DNA from: Lachnospiraceae bacterium
Lineage (GTDB): Bacteria > Bacillota > Clostridia > Lachnospirales > Lachnospiraceae
Direction: 5' to 3'
Assembly (NCBI GenBank): GCA_024403555.1
Contig: JAKSRP010000007.1
Span: forward strand, 1 to 56,494
DNA: 56,494 nucleotides
A program made the translations under genes and the position numbers. A model generated the notes under the pieces. That model saw nothing but the letters and a program-made list of their open reading frames with translations, had not been told where the DNA came from and made no database searches. Within the stretch, counting starts at the first letter, position 1, and each line of letters starts with the position of its first letter. Positions 9,112-19,491 of the stretch are shown here, one piece after another.

Positions 9112-9416
9112 ACTTCTTGTTTTAATGACTAGGACGGTTTCTTCCAACGCATGAAGCAAAAAACACTAGAACTACTTCATTCAGGTTTTCTTTGCTGCTA
9201 AATGTTTTTTGTTGTATGGACAGATGAAAAGGGTGTATCCCGAATACGAACGGAAAGACGTAGTCTTAACGTACGTAGGCGGGATACACCCTTTGAAAGA
9301 TGTCCATACTTCAAAAAATACTTTCAATAAGCAAAAAGAAAACATGGATGTTAGTTGTTCTTGTTTTTTCGCTTTAAGTTGGAAGAAACCGTCCTAGTCA
9401 AATTAAAACAAGAAGT
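9112..9416. repeat. 305-bp palindromic element with 36-bp terminal inverted repeats
   Basis: The outermost arms pair almost perfectly: ACTTCTTGTTTTAAT plus TGACTAGGACGGTTTCTTCC (9112-9147) against their complement at 9378-9416, with only a small indel. Moving inward, GTATGGACA pairs with TGTCCATAC, AAAGGGTGTATCCC (9228-9241) with GGGATACACCCTTT (9281-9294), TACGAACG with CGTACGTA, and AAGAC with GTCTT around GTA. All share one centre near 9261. Neither side ends in a T run, so this is not a simple terminator, though its place between convergent genes fits a transcription barrier. The form resembles a MITE; I see no clear target-site duplication. Confidence 0.85.
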
Positions 9417-9429
9417 ACTTTACTAATGC

Positions 9430-10977
9430 TTATTTGTGTTTCTTATTATTAAAAATCCACTGACCAATCTTCTTAACAACTCCAAAGATCTGTTTCAAAC
9501 TAATCTTCACTTCTAACACTGCTTTTCCACTTGGAATCCATACAGATACACTTCCGCCTCTTACGCGGAATTCTCCCCAGCCGTCCTGATTGATCTGGAC
9601 GCGGCCGAGATCTGGATTTAAGGCATCAACGAAATATTGTCCGGCATGGTGTTTGCCGACTTCCATCCATTTCGAACCTTCTGGCCCGTCAGAACAGAGT
9701 AACGCAAGACCATTTGCCTCGTTTTCGCCTTCACGGGTAAATCCTACCACATCAAAGTGATCAAAATAATCATGCTGCATGCCGTAAGCATGAGTTTTTC
9801 GAAGCTTCATTAAGGTATTAAGCTGTGCCACCGGTTTTACTTCGTGTTCTGGGTCATTTACGCCATAATAATCGCCGTAGAATACACATGGAATACCTTT
9901 TTCCTGTAATAAGATGATGGCATAAGCAATCGGCTTGAACCAGTCAGACACCCAGGTGCCTAACGCTTGTCCTGGCTGGGTATCGTGGTTGTCGACAAAT
10001 GTCACTGCATGCCAAGAGTCAACTCCGGTGAGCGTATTGTCAAAAAGCTTCGCCATGTCAAACTGCCCATTTGCATTGGAAATATTGGCAAAATTCATAT
10101 GCAATGGCACATCGAATAGATTAATTTTTCCTTCTGTCTGGTGGATATAATTTCGAAGCTTTCCAAGATCGCCACTCCAGAATTCCGCCACGGTAAATGC
10201 TTCTTCGCCGGAAAAATCACGAATTTCCTGAATCCAGTCTTTGTAAAAACCGGCACTCATATGCTTCACTGCGTCCAAACGGAATCCATCTATATCTGCA
10301 AAATGATAGTACCATTTGCCGAATCGGATCAGCTCTTCGCGTACTTCCGGATTTTCTAAATCAATATCGGCACCCATCAGATAATCGAAGTTGCCATTTT
10401 CATTATCGACGTCTCTTGCCCAGTTCTTTCCTTCAAAAAGGAAGATGCCGTTTCGCCCCTGGCCATCACGTTCCGTGTAGTCAACACTTTTAAAATGATT
10501 GTGGTTCCATTTAAACGGGCTATAGGCATTACCACGGCCATCGAAATTAAACTGAGTAAATGCTGTTGCGCAGATTTTATCGGACATTTTAAAGTTGCGG
10601 TTGTCATAAGCTACTTCATAGCCTTCAACCGCTTCCGGGCCGTCCGCACCCATCTTATGATTTAACACGATATCGGCCAGAACCTGTACACCCTGGTCAT
10701 GAAAGGCACGAATCGCTTTAAAATATTCATCTTTTGTTCCATATTTTGTTGGAATGGTTCCCTTCTGATCGAATTCGCCCAGATCGTAAATGTCATAGAC
10801 TCCGTATCCCACGTCGTTCATGCCTCCCATGCCTTTATAAGCCGGCGGCATCCACACCATGGTCACCCCTGCATCGGCAAGCTCATAGGCTTTGGCGCGA
10901 AATCGGTTCCAGTTCTTTCCGTCTCCCGGCAGATACCATTCGAACATCTGAAACATCATTCTATTTTTCTGATTCAT
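9430..10977 (-). CDS. Cytoplasmic alpha-amylase (GH13)
   Basis: Endo-acting hydrolase of alpha-1,4 glucans, likely used on intracellular maltodextrins or glycogen because no signal peptide is present. About 515 residues. The four GH13 regions are clear: DIVLNHK (I), GFRLDAVKH with the nucleophile Asp (II), FTVAEFW with the acid/base Glu (III) and FVDNHDT (IV). The N-terminus FQMFEWYLPGDGKNW matches the liquefying amylase subfamily (GH13_5). A beta-rich C-terminal domain is followed by a short basic tail. The chosen ATG (10977) lies inside the 3' end of the ABC-F gene, so the two are probably translationally coupled; upstream in-frame GTG/ATG codons at 11010-11013 are possible alternatives. 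A glycogen synthase gene is at 43-44.6 kb. Confidence 0.9.
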   Translation of the reverse strand: MNQKNRMMFQMFEWYLPGDGKNWNRFRAKAYELADAGVTMVWMPPAYKGMGGMNDVGYGVYDIYDLGEFDQKGTIPTKYGTKDEYFKAIRAFHDQGVQVLADIVLNHKMGADGPEAVEGYEVAYDNRNFKMSDKICATAFTQFNFDGRGNAYSPFKWNHNHFKSVDYTERDGQGRNGIFLFEGKNWARDVDNENGNFDYLMGADIDLENPEVREELIRFGKWYYHFADIDGFRLDAVKHMSAGFYKDWIQEIRDFSGEEAFTVAEFWSGDLGKLRNYIHQTEGKINLFDVPLHMNFANISNANGQFDMAKLFDNTLTGVDSWHAVTFVDNHDTQPGQALGTWVSDWFKPIAYAIILLQEKGIPCVFYGDYYGVNDPEHEVKPVAQLNTLMKLRKTHAYGMQHDYFDHFDVVGFTREGENEANGLALLCSDGPEGSKWMEVGKHHAGQYFVDALNPDLGRVQINQDGWGEFRVRGGSVSVWIPSGKAVLEVKISLKQIFGVVKKIGQWIFNNKKHK

Positions 10978-12589
10978 AATCGTAAGTCTGACGTTTTCTC
11001 GCCATTTCATCACTTTCTAAATATTCATCGTAAGTTGTTAATTTATCGATCAACTGACCATTTGGAAGGATTTCCATGATACGATTTGCCGTTGTCTGCA
11101 CAATCTGATGGTCACGGCAGGCAAATAACATTGCACCAGGAAATGCAATCATACCATTGTTTAACGCTGTGATAGCTTCCATGTCTAAATGGTTGGTTGG
11201 TTCATCAAGAACAAGTACATTTGCTCCGGAAATCATCATCTTGGATAAGAGACAACGAACCTTTTCACCACCAGAAAGAACCGTTACATCCTTCATGCCA
11301 TCTTCGCCAGAGAATAACATACGGCCAAGGAAGCCTCGCACGTAGGTCACATCTTTTTCATCAGAATACTGCATCAGCCAGTCTACGATTGGCTCAGATA
11401 CGGTAAATTCTGCGTTAGAATCTTTTGGGAAATAGGACTGAGAGGTTGTAACGCCCCATTTGTAAGTCCCTTCGTCTGGTTCCATCTCTCCCATGATAAT
11501 CTGGAATAAAGTAGTTTTTGCAAGCTCATTTCCTCCGACAAATGCTACCTTATCTTCGCGGTTGATCATAAAACTGATGTTATCAAGCACTTTTACCCCG
11601 TCGATTGTCTTTGAAAGATTTTCTACGAAAAGCACATCATTTCCGATTTCACGGTTTGGCTTGAAAGCAATATATGGGTATTTTCTGGAAGATGGACGAA
11701 TCTCATCTAACACAATTTTATCAAGTGCCTTCTTACGGGAAGTAGCCTGCTTCGATTTGGAAGCATTTGCACTAAATCGTGCGATAAATTCCTGTAATTC
11801 CTTGATCTTATCTTCTTTTTTCTTGTTCTGTTCCTTCATCTGACGAATGAGGAGCTGGGAAGATTCATACCAGAAATCATAGTTTCCGGCAAATAAACTG
11901 ATCTTTCCATAATCAATATCTGCAATCTGTGTGCAGACTTTATTTAAGAAATATCGGTCATGGGATACCACGATGACTGTGTGGTCGAAGTTGATCAGGA
12001 ATTCTTCTAACCATGCAATCGCATCTAAGTCAAGGTGGTTGGTCGGTTCGTCGAGGAGCAGAATATCTGGGTCACCAAATAATGCCTGGGCAAGAAGAAC
12101 CTTCACCTTCTGGGAACCGTCTAATTCTCGCATGGTCATATAATGAAGATCGGTATCGATGCCAAGACCATTTAACAAAGTTGCAGCATCGGATTCTGCG
12201 TTCCAGCCGTCCATATCCGCAAATTCTGCTTCTAATTCTGCTGCCTTAACGCCATCTTCTTCGGTAAAATCTTCTTTCATGTAGATTGCTTCCTTCTCCT
12301 TCATGATTTCATAAAGGCGGTGGTTGCCCATGATAACAGTATCAAGAACCATGTATTCGTCATACTGGAAATGATCCTGCTTTAACCAGGACATTCTCTG
12401 TCCTTCGGTCATAACAACATACCCATTGGTTGGTTCTAATTCTCCGGATAAAATTCGTAAAAATGTGGACTTGCCGGCACCATTTGCACCGATGAGGCCA
12501 TAACAGTTTCCTTCTGTAAATTTAATATTAACGTCTTCGAATAATGCTTTTTTGCCTACACGAAGGGTTACACCATTTGCACTAATCAT
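10961..12589 (-). CDS. ABC-F family ATPase (YkpA/YbiT-like)
   Basis: Soluble twin-ATPase of the ABC-F class, whose members act on the ribosome in translation rather than in transport. The 542-residue protein has no membrane segments. The first domain has Walker A GANGAGKST (34-42), signature LDGSQ and LLLDEPTNHLD. The linker has the FSANASKSKQATSRKKA segment typical of the YbiT/YkpA branch. The second domain keeps LSGGEKVR and VLDEPTNHLD, but its Walker A reads GGNELAKTT and its switch reads CRDHQ instead of SHDR, so ATP handling there may be altered. It overlaps the amylase gene downstream. The divergent apt gene shares its promoter region. Confidence 0.9.
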   Translation of the reverse strand: MISANGVTLRVGKKALFEDVNIKFTEGNCYGLIGANGAGKSTFLRILSGELEPTNGYVVMTEGQRMSWLKQDHFQYDEYMVLDTVIMGNHRLYEIMKEKEAIYMKEDFTEEDGVKAAELEAEFADMDGWNAESDAATLLNGLGIDTDLHYMTMRELDGSQKVKVLLAQALFGDPDILLLDEPTNHLDLDAIAWLEEFLINFDHTVIVVSHDRYFLNKVCTQIADIDYGKISLFAGNYDFWYESSQLLIRQMKEQNKKKEDKIKELQEFIARFSANASKSKQATSRKKALDKIVLDEIRPSSRKYPYIAFKPNREIGNDVLFVENLSKTIDGVKVLDNISFMINREDKVAFVGGNELAKTTLFQIIMGEMEPDEGTYKWGVTTSQSYFPKDSNAEFTVSEPIVDWLMQYSDEKDVTYVRGFLGRMLFSGEDGMKDVTVLSGGEKVRCLLSKMMISGANVLVLDEPTNHLDMEAITALNNGMIAFPGAMLFACRDHQIVQTTANRIMEILPNGQLIDKLTTYDEYLESDEMARKRQTYDYESEK

Positions 12590-12707
12590 TTATATAATTC
12601 CTTTCTAGTGTGGATGTTTATTTATGTAATTCTTTTTGTTATCTTTTATTATTATGTAGTGTACTTCTGGCACACTTCCTGCCCTTTTAAAAAGCGCACT
12701 TCCGTGC

Positions 12708-12737
12708 ATTATAGCATACGTTTCCACTTGTTTACAA
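12708..12737 (-). promoter_or_regulatory. Predicted promoter of the ABC-F gene
   Basis: Extended -10 TGCTATAAT (TATAAT at 12708-12713) lies 18 bp from TTGTAA (12732-12737) on the minus strand. The -35 box overlaps that of the divergent apt promoter, so the two may compete. Confidence 0.55.
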
Positions 12738-12756
12738 CATCAGAAAAAGGTATAAT
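12728..12756 (+). promoter_or_regulatory. Predicted promoter of apt
   Basis: TTGTTT (12728-12733) and a perfect TATAAT (12751-12756) are separated by 17 bp, about 80 bp ahead of the apt start. Confidence 0.6.
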
Positions 12757-12833
12757 TAAAATAGCGTGAAAGTGACGTAAGAAAGAATCGCTCTAAGTAA
12801 AAACATTATTAGTGAATAAGGAAGGTAATCATT

Positions 12834-13358
12834 ATGAAAACAGTAGAAGATTATATTACAACGATCCCTGATTTCCCTGAAGAAGGCGTTATGTTCAGAG
12901 ATATCACAACTGTATTCCAGGATGCAGAAGGCTTCAAATTAGCAATTGATGAAATGACAAAATTAATCGAAGACACAGACTGCGATGTTATTTGTGGTGC
13001 TGAATCCCGTGGATTCTTATTTGGTGCTCCAATGGCTTACAACATGGGCAAACCATTTGTATTAGTTCGTAAAAAAGGTAAATTACCAAGAGAAACTGTA
13101 TCCCAGAAATATGATTTAGAATATGGTTCTGCAGAAGTTGAAATGCACACTGACTCCATCAAACCAGGTCAGAAGGTTGTAATCGTTGACGACTTAATCG
13201 CTACTGGCGGAACAATCGAAGCTGCTTGTAAATTAGTTGAAAAATTAGGCGGCGAAGTTGTAAAATGTGTATTCCTTCTTGAGTTAAAAGGCTTAAATGG
13301 ACGTGAAAAGCTCGCTAAATATGATGTTGCTTCCGTTTTAGCTTATGATGGAATCTAA
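12834..13358 (+). CDS. apt: Adenine phosphoribosyltransferase
   Basis: Salvages adenine to AMP using PRPP in the cytoplasm. The 174-residue protein is normal APRT length. Diagnostic segments are PDFPEEGVMFRDITT near the start, GAESRGFLFGAPMA, VRKKGKLP, and the PRPP-binding loop VVIVDDLIATGGT. It is a single-gene unit with its own promoter, an AAGGAAGG ribosome site and a strong terminator. In many Firmicutes apt lies beside relA or recJ; that is not the case here. Confidence 0.96.
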   Translation: MKTVEDYITTIPDFPEEGVMFRDITTVFQDAEGFKLAIDEMTKLIEDTDCDVICGAESRGFLFGAPMAYNMGKPFVLVRKKGKLPRETVSQKYDLEYGSAEVEMHTDSIKPGQKVVIVDDLIATGGTIEAACKLVEKLGGEVVKCVFLLELKGLNGREKLAKYDVASVLAYDGI

Positions 13359-13396
13359 GATTTGAATTAAATTGAATTAGATTAAATTAGAAATTG

Positions 13397-13430
13397 AAAT
13401 TCCCAGGCAGTGGCTGCCTGGGAATTTTTT
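13397..13430 (+). terminator. Intrinsic terminator of apt
   Basis: A 14-bp perfect stem (AAATTCCCAGGCAG with CTGCCTGGGAATTT) and a 3-base loop run into a T tract about 40 bp past the apt stop. Confidence 0.93.
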
Positions 13431-13533
13431 ACACACATTTTTTATCGTTTTTTGATACTAGTTTTACACATTTTTTGCTATTACTTGCGAATGATGAGAG
13501 ATTTCACAGGTGTTGAAGCTCCAAACTCGTATC

Positions 13534-14349
13534 CTAGTATTCTTTAAGCAAAAATGCCATATATAAAGGAATAATCAGTATCTGCTCTGTTTTTCCAATA
13601 TTATAATCGCCGACTTTTATTGCATGATAAACATGGTACTTTTCTGGATGTTTCAAAATAGTTTTCGCACTTTTTGTATTCCCTGTCGTCGCTTTCACTT
13701 CTACTAATACACATTCGCCTTTATAGCGAATGATAAAATCCACTTCTAATCCAGAATCTTTATGATAATAATATAATTTCCTTCCCATTTTCGAAAAAAT
13801 ATCAGCAATTAAATTTTCAAAGATTGCACCTTTATACCCTTGCAGATTTCCTTGTAAAACATCAAACTGCGTTCCATCTTCAAGCATACTTATAAATAAG
13901 CCTGTATCAGCCAAATATACTTTAAATATCTCTTTTATCGCATTCCCATCTAATGGAAGTTCTGGTATTGACAAATTATAACATCTGTTAATAATTCCTG
14001 CATCTTCAATCCATTGCAAACTACCTGCAAAATGTGATGCTTTTGAGCCTTTCTTTACTATTGAATATTGAAACTTTTTATTCTCTTTACCTAACTGTCG
14101 TGGAATTGATTGGAAACATTCTTTACTATTAGCTTTATCTTTTGTGGTAGCATATTTTACCATATCATCCTCATATGAATGAATAATGTCTCTCTGCATT
14201 TGTAAAACAAGATTCATTTGATTTGTATCTATAAAAGTTTGTACCACTGCTGGCATTCCTCCTACAACTGCATATTGCAGAAGAAGTTGACGAAATCGAT
14301 TATGAAAAGCTTCTGGTATAGGTTTTACCTTCTCCATACTGTTTTTCAA
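13534..14349 (-). pseudogene. 5'-truncated DUF4143-type ATPase remnant
   Basis: The 271-residue reading frame matches the back two thirds of the AAA ATPase plus DUF4143 family, usually above 400 residues. VVGGMPAVV, the middle helical region and the C-terminal nuclease-like segment are visible, the last with GLEVDFII and VEVKATTGNTKSAK (a D...E-x-K pattern). The N-terminal ATPase domain with Walker A and B is missing, and an in-frame stop lies 24 bp ahead of the first TTG codon. The first ATG (14337) has no ribosome site. An 18-bp direct repeat sits exactly at the truncated end, which suggests the gene was lost through a deletion. A functional short form cannot be excluded. Confidence 0.72.
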
Positions 14350-14391
14350 GGGACTTTTTTCTGTTTTTGACTATTTTTCAAGGGACTTTTT
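14342..14391. repeat. 18-bp direct repeat at the truncated end of the DUF4143 gene
   Basis: TTTTTCAAGGGACTTTTT occurs at 14342-14359 and again at 14374-14391, a 32-bp period. It abuts the point where the DUF4143 frame loses homology to full-length relatives, as expected for a deletion or slippage scar. Confidence 0.75.
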
Positions 14392-14400
14392 AAGATATTT

Positions 14401-14435
14401 AAAAATACCGACTCCAGGTTTTCACCCAAAGTCGG
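14401..14435 (-). terminator. Terminator of uvrA
   Basis: On the minus strand CCGACT pairs with AGTCGG (14408-14435) around a 16-base loop, followed by TATTTTT. It lies about 27 bp past the uvrA stop. Confidence 0.75.
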
Positions 14436-14461
14436 CATCTTATATCCTATCAATATCAATT

Positions 14462-17281
14462 TTATAAATATTTCTTCAAAAACTGTCCTGTATAGGATCC
14501 ATCCACTGCTGCCACCTCTTCTGGTGTACCTTTTGCAACGACAGTCCCACCACCATCGCCGCCTTCTGGTCCCATATCAATGATATAGTCAGCGGTTTTG
14601 ATAACTTCTAAGTTATGTTCAATGACAACGATCGTATTGCCACCTTCGCGAAGTTCCTGTAAAATATCCACTAACTTATGAACATCGGCAAAATGAAGTC
14701 CAGTTGTCGGTTCATCCAGGACATAAATAGTTTTCCCTGTACTTCTTCTTGAAAGCTCTGTGGCTAATTTTACACGCTGGGCTTCCCCACCGGAAAGAGT
14801 TGTCGCTGGCTGACCAAGTCTAATATAACCAAGTCCCACATCATAAAGTGTCTTGATCTTACGATAAACATTTGGCACATTCTCAAAGAACTTCACTGCT
14901 TCTTCCACTGTCATATCAAGCACATCATAGATTGTTTTCCCCTTATAGCGAACCTCTAAGGTTTCACGATTATAGCGCTTACCACCACAAACCTCACAAG
15001 GCACATACACGTCTGGAAGGAAATGCATCTCAATCTTTAAAATACCATCTCCACGGCAGGCTTCACATCGACCACCTTTCACGTTAAAACTAAAACGGCC
15101 TTTGTTATATCCACGGGATTTTGCATCTTTCGTCAGTGCAAATAAATCCCTGATCTGATCAAATACTCCTGTATAAGTAGCCGGATTTGATCTTGGTGTA
15201 CGTCCAATTGGTGACTGGTCAATATTGATGATCTTATCTAACTGTTCCAAACCTTCAATATCTTTATGCTTTCCAGCCTTTAACTTGGAACGATTCAAGG
15301 TTTTGGATAAATGTTTATATAAAATGCTGTTTACAAGAGAGCTTTTACCGGAACCGGAAACACCAGTCACACAGGTTAAGACCCCCAGTGGGAATTCTAC
15401 ATCAATATCCTTCAAGTTATTCTGAGCAGCTCCTACAACCTTAATCCATCCTGTTGGTTCTTTTCGTCCTGCAGGTACTGGAATCTTCACTTTTCCACTT
15501 AAATACTGACCGGTAATGGATTCTTCACAATCCATAATATCCTGTGGTGTTCCCTGCGCAACAACTTGTCCACCATGCTCGCCTGCTCCTGGACCGATAT
15601 CCACAATATGATCTGCAGCTAACATGGTATCTTCATCATGCTCTACAACAATCAGAGTATTGCCCAAATCTTTTAGGTCTTTTAATGTCTTAATTAATTT
15701 ATCATTATCTCTCTGGTGAAGACCGATACTTGGTTCATCCAGGATATAAGCTACCCCAACTAATCCGGAACCAATCTGCGTCGCAAGTCGGATACGCTGA
15801 GCTTCCCCACCAGATAATGTTCCTGTTGCTCGAGATAAGGAGAGATAATCCAATCCAACATTCATCAGGAATCCAAGTCTTGCATGAATTTCCTTCAGAA
15901 TTTCGGCACCGATATAGCGTTCGCGGTCACTAAACTCGATTTCTTTCAGATAAGAAACGAGATTTTTGATATTCATCTCACAGATTTCTGTGATATTGCG
16001 ATTTCCAATAGTAACCGCAAGAGAAGTTTTCTTCAGTCTCTGCCCTTTACATACCTTACAAGGAGTAACTGACATAAATGTCTCATAGTCAGCCTTCATT
16101 CGCTCGGAAGATTCTCTATAACGACGATAAGCATTCTCAATCAGCCCTTCAAATGCTACATTATAGACGCCTTCTCCTCTCTGACCGATATGATGTACTT
16201 TCACTTCTCGTCCACCAGTTCCGTGAATAAGGATTTCTCTCTGTTCTTCTGTTAAATCCTTAAATGGAGTATCTAAACTGAAATCATAGGCTTCTGCCAA
16301 TGCTTTTAATACACTGTAAGAAAATCCCTTTCGTGTTTTCACGGACTGCCAGCCCGTCAGGGTAATCGCACCTTCTGCAATACTCAAATTCCAGTCTGGA
16401 ATAATCATCTCAATGTCAAATTCCATCTTTTCGCCAAGCCCAGAACACTCTGGACATGCGCCAAATGGATTGTTAAAAGAGAAGCTTCGTGGTTCAATCT
16501 CATCCATGCTGACTCCACAGTCAGGACAGGAAAAACTGGTACTATAAGATAATTCTTCTCCACCAATTACATCGAGAACAAGAAGTCCGTCCGATAATTC
16601 CATAACCGTTTCAATGGAATCGGTCAAACGTTTTTCAATACCTTCTCGTACTACTAATCGGTCTACTACAACTTCTATATTATGTTTTTTATTTTTATCT
16701 AAATTAATATCTTCTGACAAATCATAGACATTGCCATCCACACGGACACGTACATATCCACTCTTCTTCATCTGAGCAAGCAGTTTCTGATGCTGTCCTT
16801 TACGCCCACGAACAACTGGCGCAAGAAGCTGAAATCTCGTTCTTTCCGGAAGACAAAGTACCGCATCTACAATCTGATCCACCGTCTGTCTGCTGATCTC
16901 ACGCCCACATTCCGGACAATGAGGCACACCAATTCGTGCATACAAAAGACGAAGATAATCATAAATCTCCGTTACTGTACCTACCGTAGATCTTGGATTT
17001 CGGTTCGTTGTCTTCTGGTCAATGGAAATGGCCGGTGAAAGTCCTGAAATATGCTCCACCTCCGGCTTTTCCATCTGCCCTAAGAACTGTCTCGCATAGG
17101 AAGATAAGGATTCCATATATCTTCTCTGACCTTCTGCATAAATGGTATCGAAAGCAAGAGAGGATTTACCAGAACCGCTTAAACCTGTCATAACGACAAA
17201 TTCATTTCTCGGGATTTCAATATCAATATTTTTCAGATTGTGCTCTCTGGCACCTGTAATTTTAATGATATCTTTTTTCAT
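14462..17281 (-). CDS. uvrA: Excinuclease ABC subunit A
   Basis: DNA-damage sensor of nucleotide excision repair that loads UvrB onto lesions. The 939-residue protein has two ABC ATPase modules. The first has Walker [10 protein letters not shown] (33-41) and signature [12 protein letters not shown]. The second has GVSGSGKSS and [12 protein letters not shown]. Zinc-finger cysteine pairs are visible (CPEC, CPDC and CPEC, CEAC and CEVC). The ATG at 17281 is preferred to an upstream ATG because the family N-terminus ([19 protein letters not shown]) starts there and AAAGG precedes it. It follows uvrB by 89 bp on the same strand, so both probably share the upstream LexA control. Confidence 0.96.
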   Translation of the reverse strand: MKKDIIKITGAREHNLKNIDIEIPRNEFVVMTGLSGSGKSSLAFDTIYAEGQRRYMESLSSYARQFLGQMEKPEVEHISGLSPAISIDQKTTNRNPRSTVGTVTEIYDYLRLLYARIGVPHCPECGREISRQTVDQIVDAVLCLPERTRFQLLAPVVRGRKGQHQKLLAQMKKSGYVRVRVDGNVYDLSEDINLDKNKKHNIEVVVDRLVVREGIEKRLTDSIETVMELSDGLLVLDVIGGEELSYSTSFSCPDCGVSMDEIEPRSFSFNNPFGACPECSGLGEKMEFDIEMIIPDWNLSIAEGAITLTGWQSVKTRKGFSYSVLKALAEAYDFSLDTPFKDLTEEQREILIHGTGGREVKVHHIGQRGEGVYNVAFEGLIENAYRRYRESSERMKADYETFMSVTPCKVCKGQRLKKTSLAVTIGNRNITEICEMNIKNLVSYLKEIEFSDRERYIGAEILKEIHARLGFLMNVGLDYLSLSRATGTLSGGEAQRIRLATQIGSGLVGVAYILDEPSIGLHQRDNDKLIKTLKDLKDLGNTLIVVEHDEDTMLAADHIVDIGPGAGEHGGQVVAQGTPQDIMDCEESITGQYLSGKVKIPVPAGRKEPTGWIKVVGAAQNNLKDIDVEFPLGVLTCVTGVSGSGKSSLVNSILYKHLSKTLNRSKLKAGKHKDIEGLEQLDKIINIDQSPIGRTPRSNPATYTGVFDQIRDLFALTKDAKSRGYNKGRFSFNVKGGRCEACRGDGILKIEMHFLPDVYVPCEVCGGKRYNRETLEVRYKGKTIYDVLDMTVEEAVKFFENVPNVYRKIKTLYDVGLGYIRLGQPATTLSGGEAQRVKLATELSRRSTGKTIYVLDEPTTGLHFADVHKLVDILQELREGGNTIVVIEHNLEVIKTADYIIDMGPEGGDGGGTVVAKGTPEEVAAVDGSYTGQFLKKYL

Positions 17282-17370
17282 GTTGCTACCTTTTCTATCT
17301 ATTTTATGTGCACTCAATTATCTTTCTTTACAAGGCTCTGCCATCCGACAGAGACTTATCTTGGATAAGG

Positions 17371-19356
17371 CTAATCTAGATCATAGTCTCTGAGTGCAAT
17401 CTTATATTCTTTTAACTGATCACGATACATCGCTGCGTGTTCGAAATCAAGCTCTGATGCTGCTTGATTCATCTTCTTCGTCAGCTTCTTGATCATGTCT
17501 CCTAATTCTTTCTTATTCATGGATTCCGCATCTTTTGTATCTTCTTCTACTTTCACATCTTCGGCAATGGAAATCAGATCACGGATGTCCTTCTTAATCG
17601 TCTGCGGAATGATGCCATGTTCCTTATTATACTGATCCTGAATTTCTCTACGACGTTCAGTCTCTGTAATCGCGTTGTACATAGAATCTGTCATATGATC
17701 TGCATACATAATAACGCGACCTTCAGAATTTCGTGCTGCACGACCGATTGTCTGTACAAGAGAGGTTTCCGAACGTAAAAATCCTTCTTTATCTGCATCT
17801 AAAATCGCTACAAGCGTAATTTCCGGAATATCAAGTCCTTCTCGCAAAAGGTTGATGCCCACAAGTACATCAAAGATTCCCATTCGAAGATCACGCACAA
17901 TCTCAATACGCTCTAATGTGTCGATATCGGAATGGAGATACTTCACTTTAATATCCACTTGACGCATATAGTCGGTCAAATCTTCTGCCATACGTTTCGT
18001 AAGAGTTGTTACAAGCACCTTATTACCTGCTGCCACTTCCTTATTCACTTCTGTAATCAAATCATCAATCTGACCCTCAACAGGACGCACTTCCACCTTT
18101 GGATCTAACAGTCCAGTCGGACGAATGATCTGTTCCGCACGAAGAAGTTCATGCTCATCCTCATACACATTTGGTGTAGCGGAAACGAAAAGCATCTGAT
18201 CGATCTTGGTTTCAAATTCTTCAAAATTAAGTGGACGGTTATCTAATGCTGATGGAAGACGAAAACCATAGTCTACCAAAGTCTGCTTACGGGAGCGGTC
18301 CCCCGCATACATACCACGTACCTGTGGCATGGTAATGTGGGATTCATCGATGATCATTAAGAAATCATCTCCGAAGAAGTCCATCAAGGTATTTGGAGTA
18401 GCTCCAGGTGCAAGTCCTGCTAAATGTCTGGAATAATTCTCAATTCCAGAGCAGAAACCGGTCTCCTTCATCATCTCCACATCAAAATTGGTTCGTTCCG
18501 CAATTCTCTGTGCTTCTAAAAGCTGGTCATTCTCTTTAAAGTAAGCAACCCTCTCCACAAGTTCTTCCTTAATATCCTTGATCGCACGCTCCATCTCTTC
18601 TTCTGGAACTGCATAATGGGAAGCTGGGAAAATCGCCACAAAGCTTAAAGAACGCTTCATCTCACCGGTTAAAATATCAAATTCTACGATTCGGTCAATC
18701 TCATCACCGAAAAATTCTACACGCACCGCGTCCTCAAAAGTGGAAATCGGCACAATTTCAAGAACATCTCCCTTCACACGGAAGGTACCACGTTTAAAAT
18801 CAAGTTCATTACGAATGTACTGGATGTTAATCAGCTGATCAATTACTTCATCACGATCCTTAATCATGCCTACGCGAAGAGAAAGCATCATCTCTGCGTA
18901 GTTTTCACGGGCACCAATACCATAGATACAGGAAACGGAGGAAATAACAATAACATCCTTACGTTCAATCAGTGCTGCGGTAGCACTGTGGCGCATCTTA
19001 TCGATTTCATCATTCACAGAAGAATCCTTCTCAATATACGTATCGGTGGAAGGAACGTAAGCCTCCGGCTGATAATAATCATAGTAGGATACAAAGTACT
19101 CTACCGCATTCTCCGGGAAGAATTCCTTGAATTCACTGTATAACTGAGCTGCTAACGTCTTATTATGAGCAAGCACCAAAGTTGGTTTATTCAGTTGTTC
19201 AATTACATTCGCCATGGTAAATGTCTTACCAGATCCTGTTACACCTAATAATGTCTCAAACTGATTCCCTTCACGAAAACCATCCACCAATGCCTTGATT
19301 GCCTGTGGCTGATCACCGGTCGGTTCATATTCTGAATGTAATACAAAATGATCCAT
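17371..19356 (-). CDS. uvrB: Excinuclease ABC subunit B
   Basis: Helicase-like damage verification subunit that recruits UvrC. The 661-residue protein has Walker A GVTGSGKT (38-45), the beta-hairpin region [21 protein letters not shown], the DESH box ([10 protein letters not shown]), helicase motif [11 protein letters not shown], and a C-terminal UVR domain ([18 protein letters not shown]) that binds UvrC. The start at 19356 follows AAGGAGG; an earlier in-frame ATG lies upstream of that site. It is first gene of the uvrB-uvrA unit. A LexA-type palindrome is about 75 bp ahead. Confidence 0.96.
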   Translation of the reverse strand: MDHFVLHSEYEPTGDQPQAIKALVDGFREGNQFETLLGVTGSGKTFTMANVIEQLNKPTLVLAHNKTLAAQLYSEFKEFFPENAVEYFVSYYDYYQPEAYVPSTDTYIEKDSSVNDEIDKMRHSATAALIERKDVIVISSVSCIYGIGARENYAEMMLSLRVGMIKDRDEVIDQLINIQYIRNELDFKRGTFRVKGDVLEIVPISTFEDAVRVEFFGDEIDRIVEFDILTGEMKRSLSFVAIFPASHYAVPEEEMERAIKDIKEELVERVAYFKENDQLLEAQRIAERTNFDVEMMKETGFCSGIENYSRHLAGLAPGATPNTLMDFFGDDFLMIIDESHITMPQVRGMYAGDRSRKQTLVDYGFRLPSALDNRPLNFEEFETKIDQMLFVSATPNVYEDEHELLRAEQIIRPTGLLDPKVEVRPVEGQIDDLITEVNKEVAAGNKVLVTTLTKRMAEDLTDYMRQVDIKVKYLHSDIDTLERIEIVRDLRMGIFDVLVGINLLREGLDIPEITLVAILDADKEGFLRSETSLVQTIGRAARNSEGRVIMYADHMTDSMYNAITETERRREIQDQYNKEHGIIPQTIKKDIRDLISIAEDVKVEEDTKDAESMNKKELGDMIKKLTKKMNQAASELDFEHAAMYRDQLKEYKIALRDYDLD

Positions 19357-19429
19357 ACTAATTCCTCCTTCGTCCATTCGTCTATGGTTAAGTATAGCAA
19401 ATGAAATTTTAAATGTACAGATATTTTTT

Positions 19430-19443
19430 CAAACAAACGTTCG
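19430..19443 (-). promoter_or_regulatory. Probable LexA (SOS) box upstream of uvrB
   Basis: On the minus strand the site reads CGAACGTTTGTTTG, matching the Firmicute LexA pattern CGAAC-N4-GTTCG at all but one position. It lies upstream of a possible uvrB promoter (TGTACA at 19414-19419, 17 bp, TATACT at 19391-19396). SOS induction of uvrBA is common in Firmicutes, which supports the call. Confidence 0.65.
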
Positions 19444-19491
19444 GGAGGATTGTTTGTATATTGCTTCTGTCTTCATATTAATGAGGTGCAT

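Noticed and set aside
9209-9397. A 62-codon plus-strand reading frame in the murF-amylase gap
   Set aside because: It runs through both arms of the palindromic element, has no ribosome site and no recognisable protein; its codons are explained by the inverted repeat.
14342-14391. Two-copy repeat as a possible attachment site or CRISPR
   Set aside because: Only two copies 32 bp apart, AT-rich ends, no integrase or cas gene nearby; a deletion scar explains it better.
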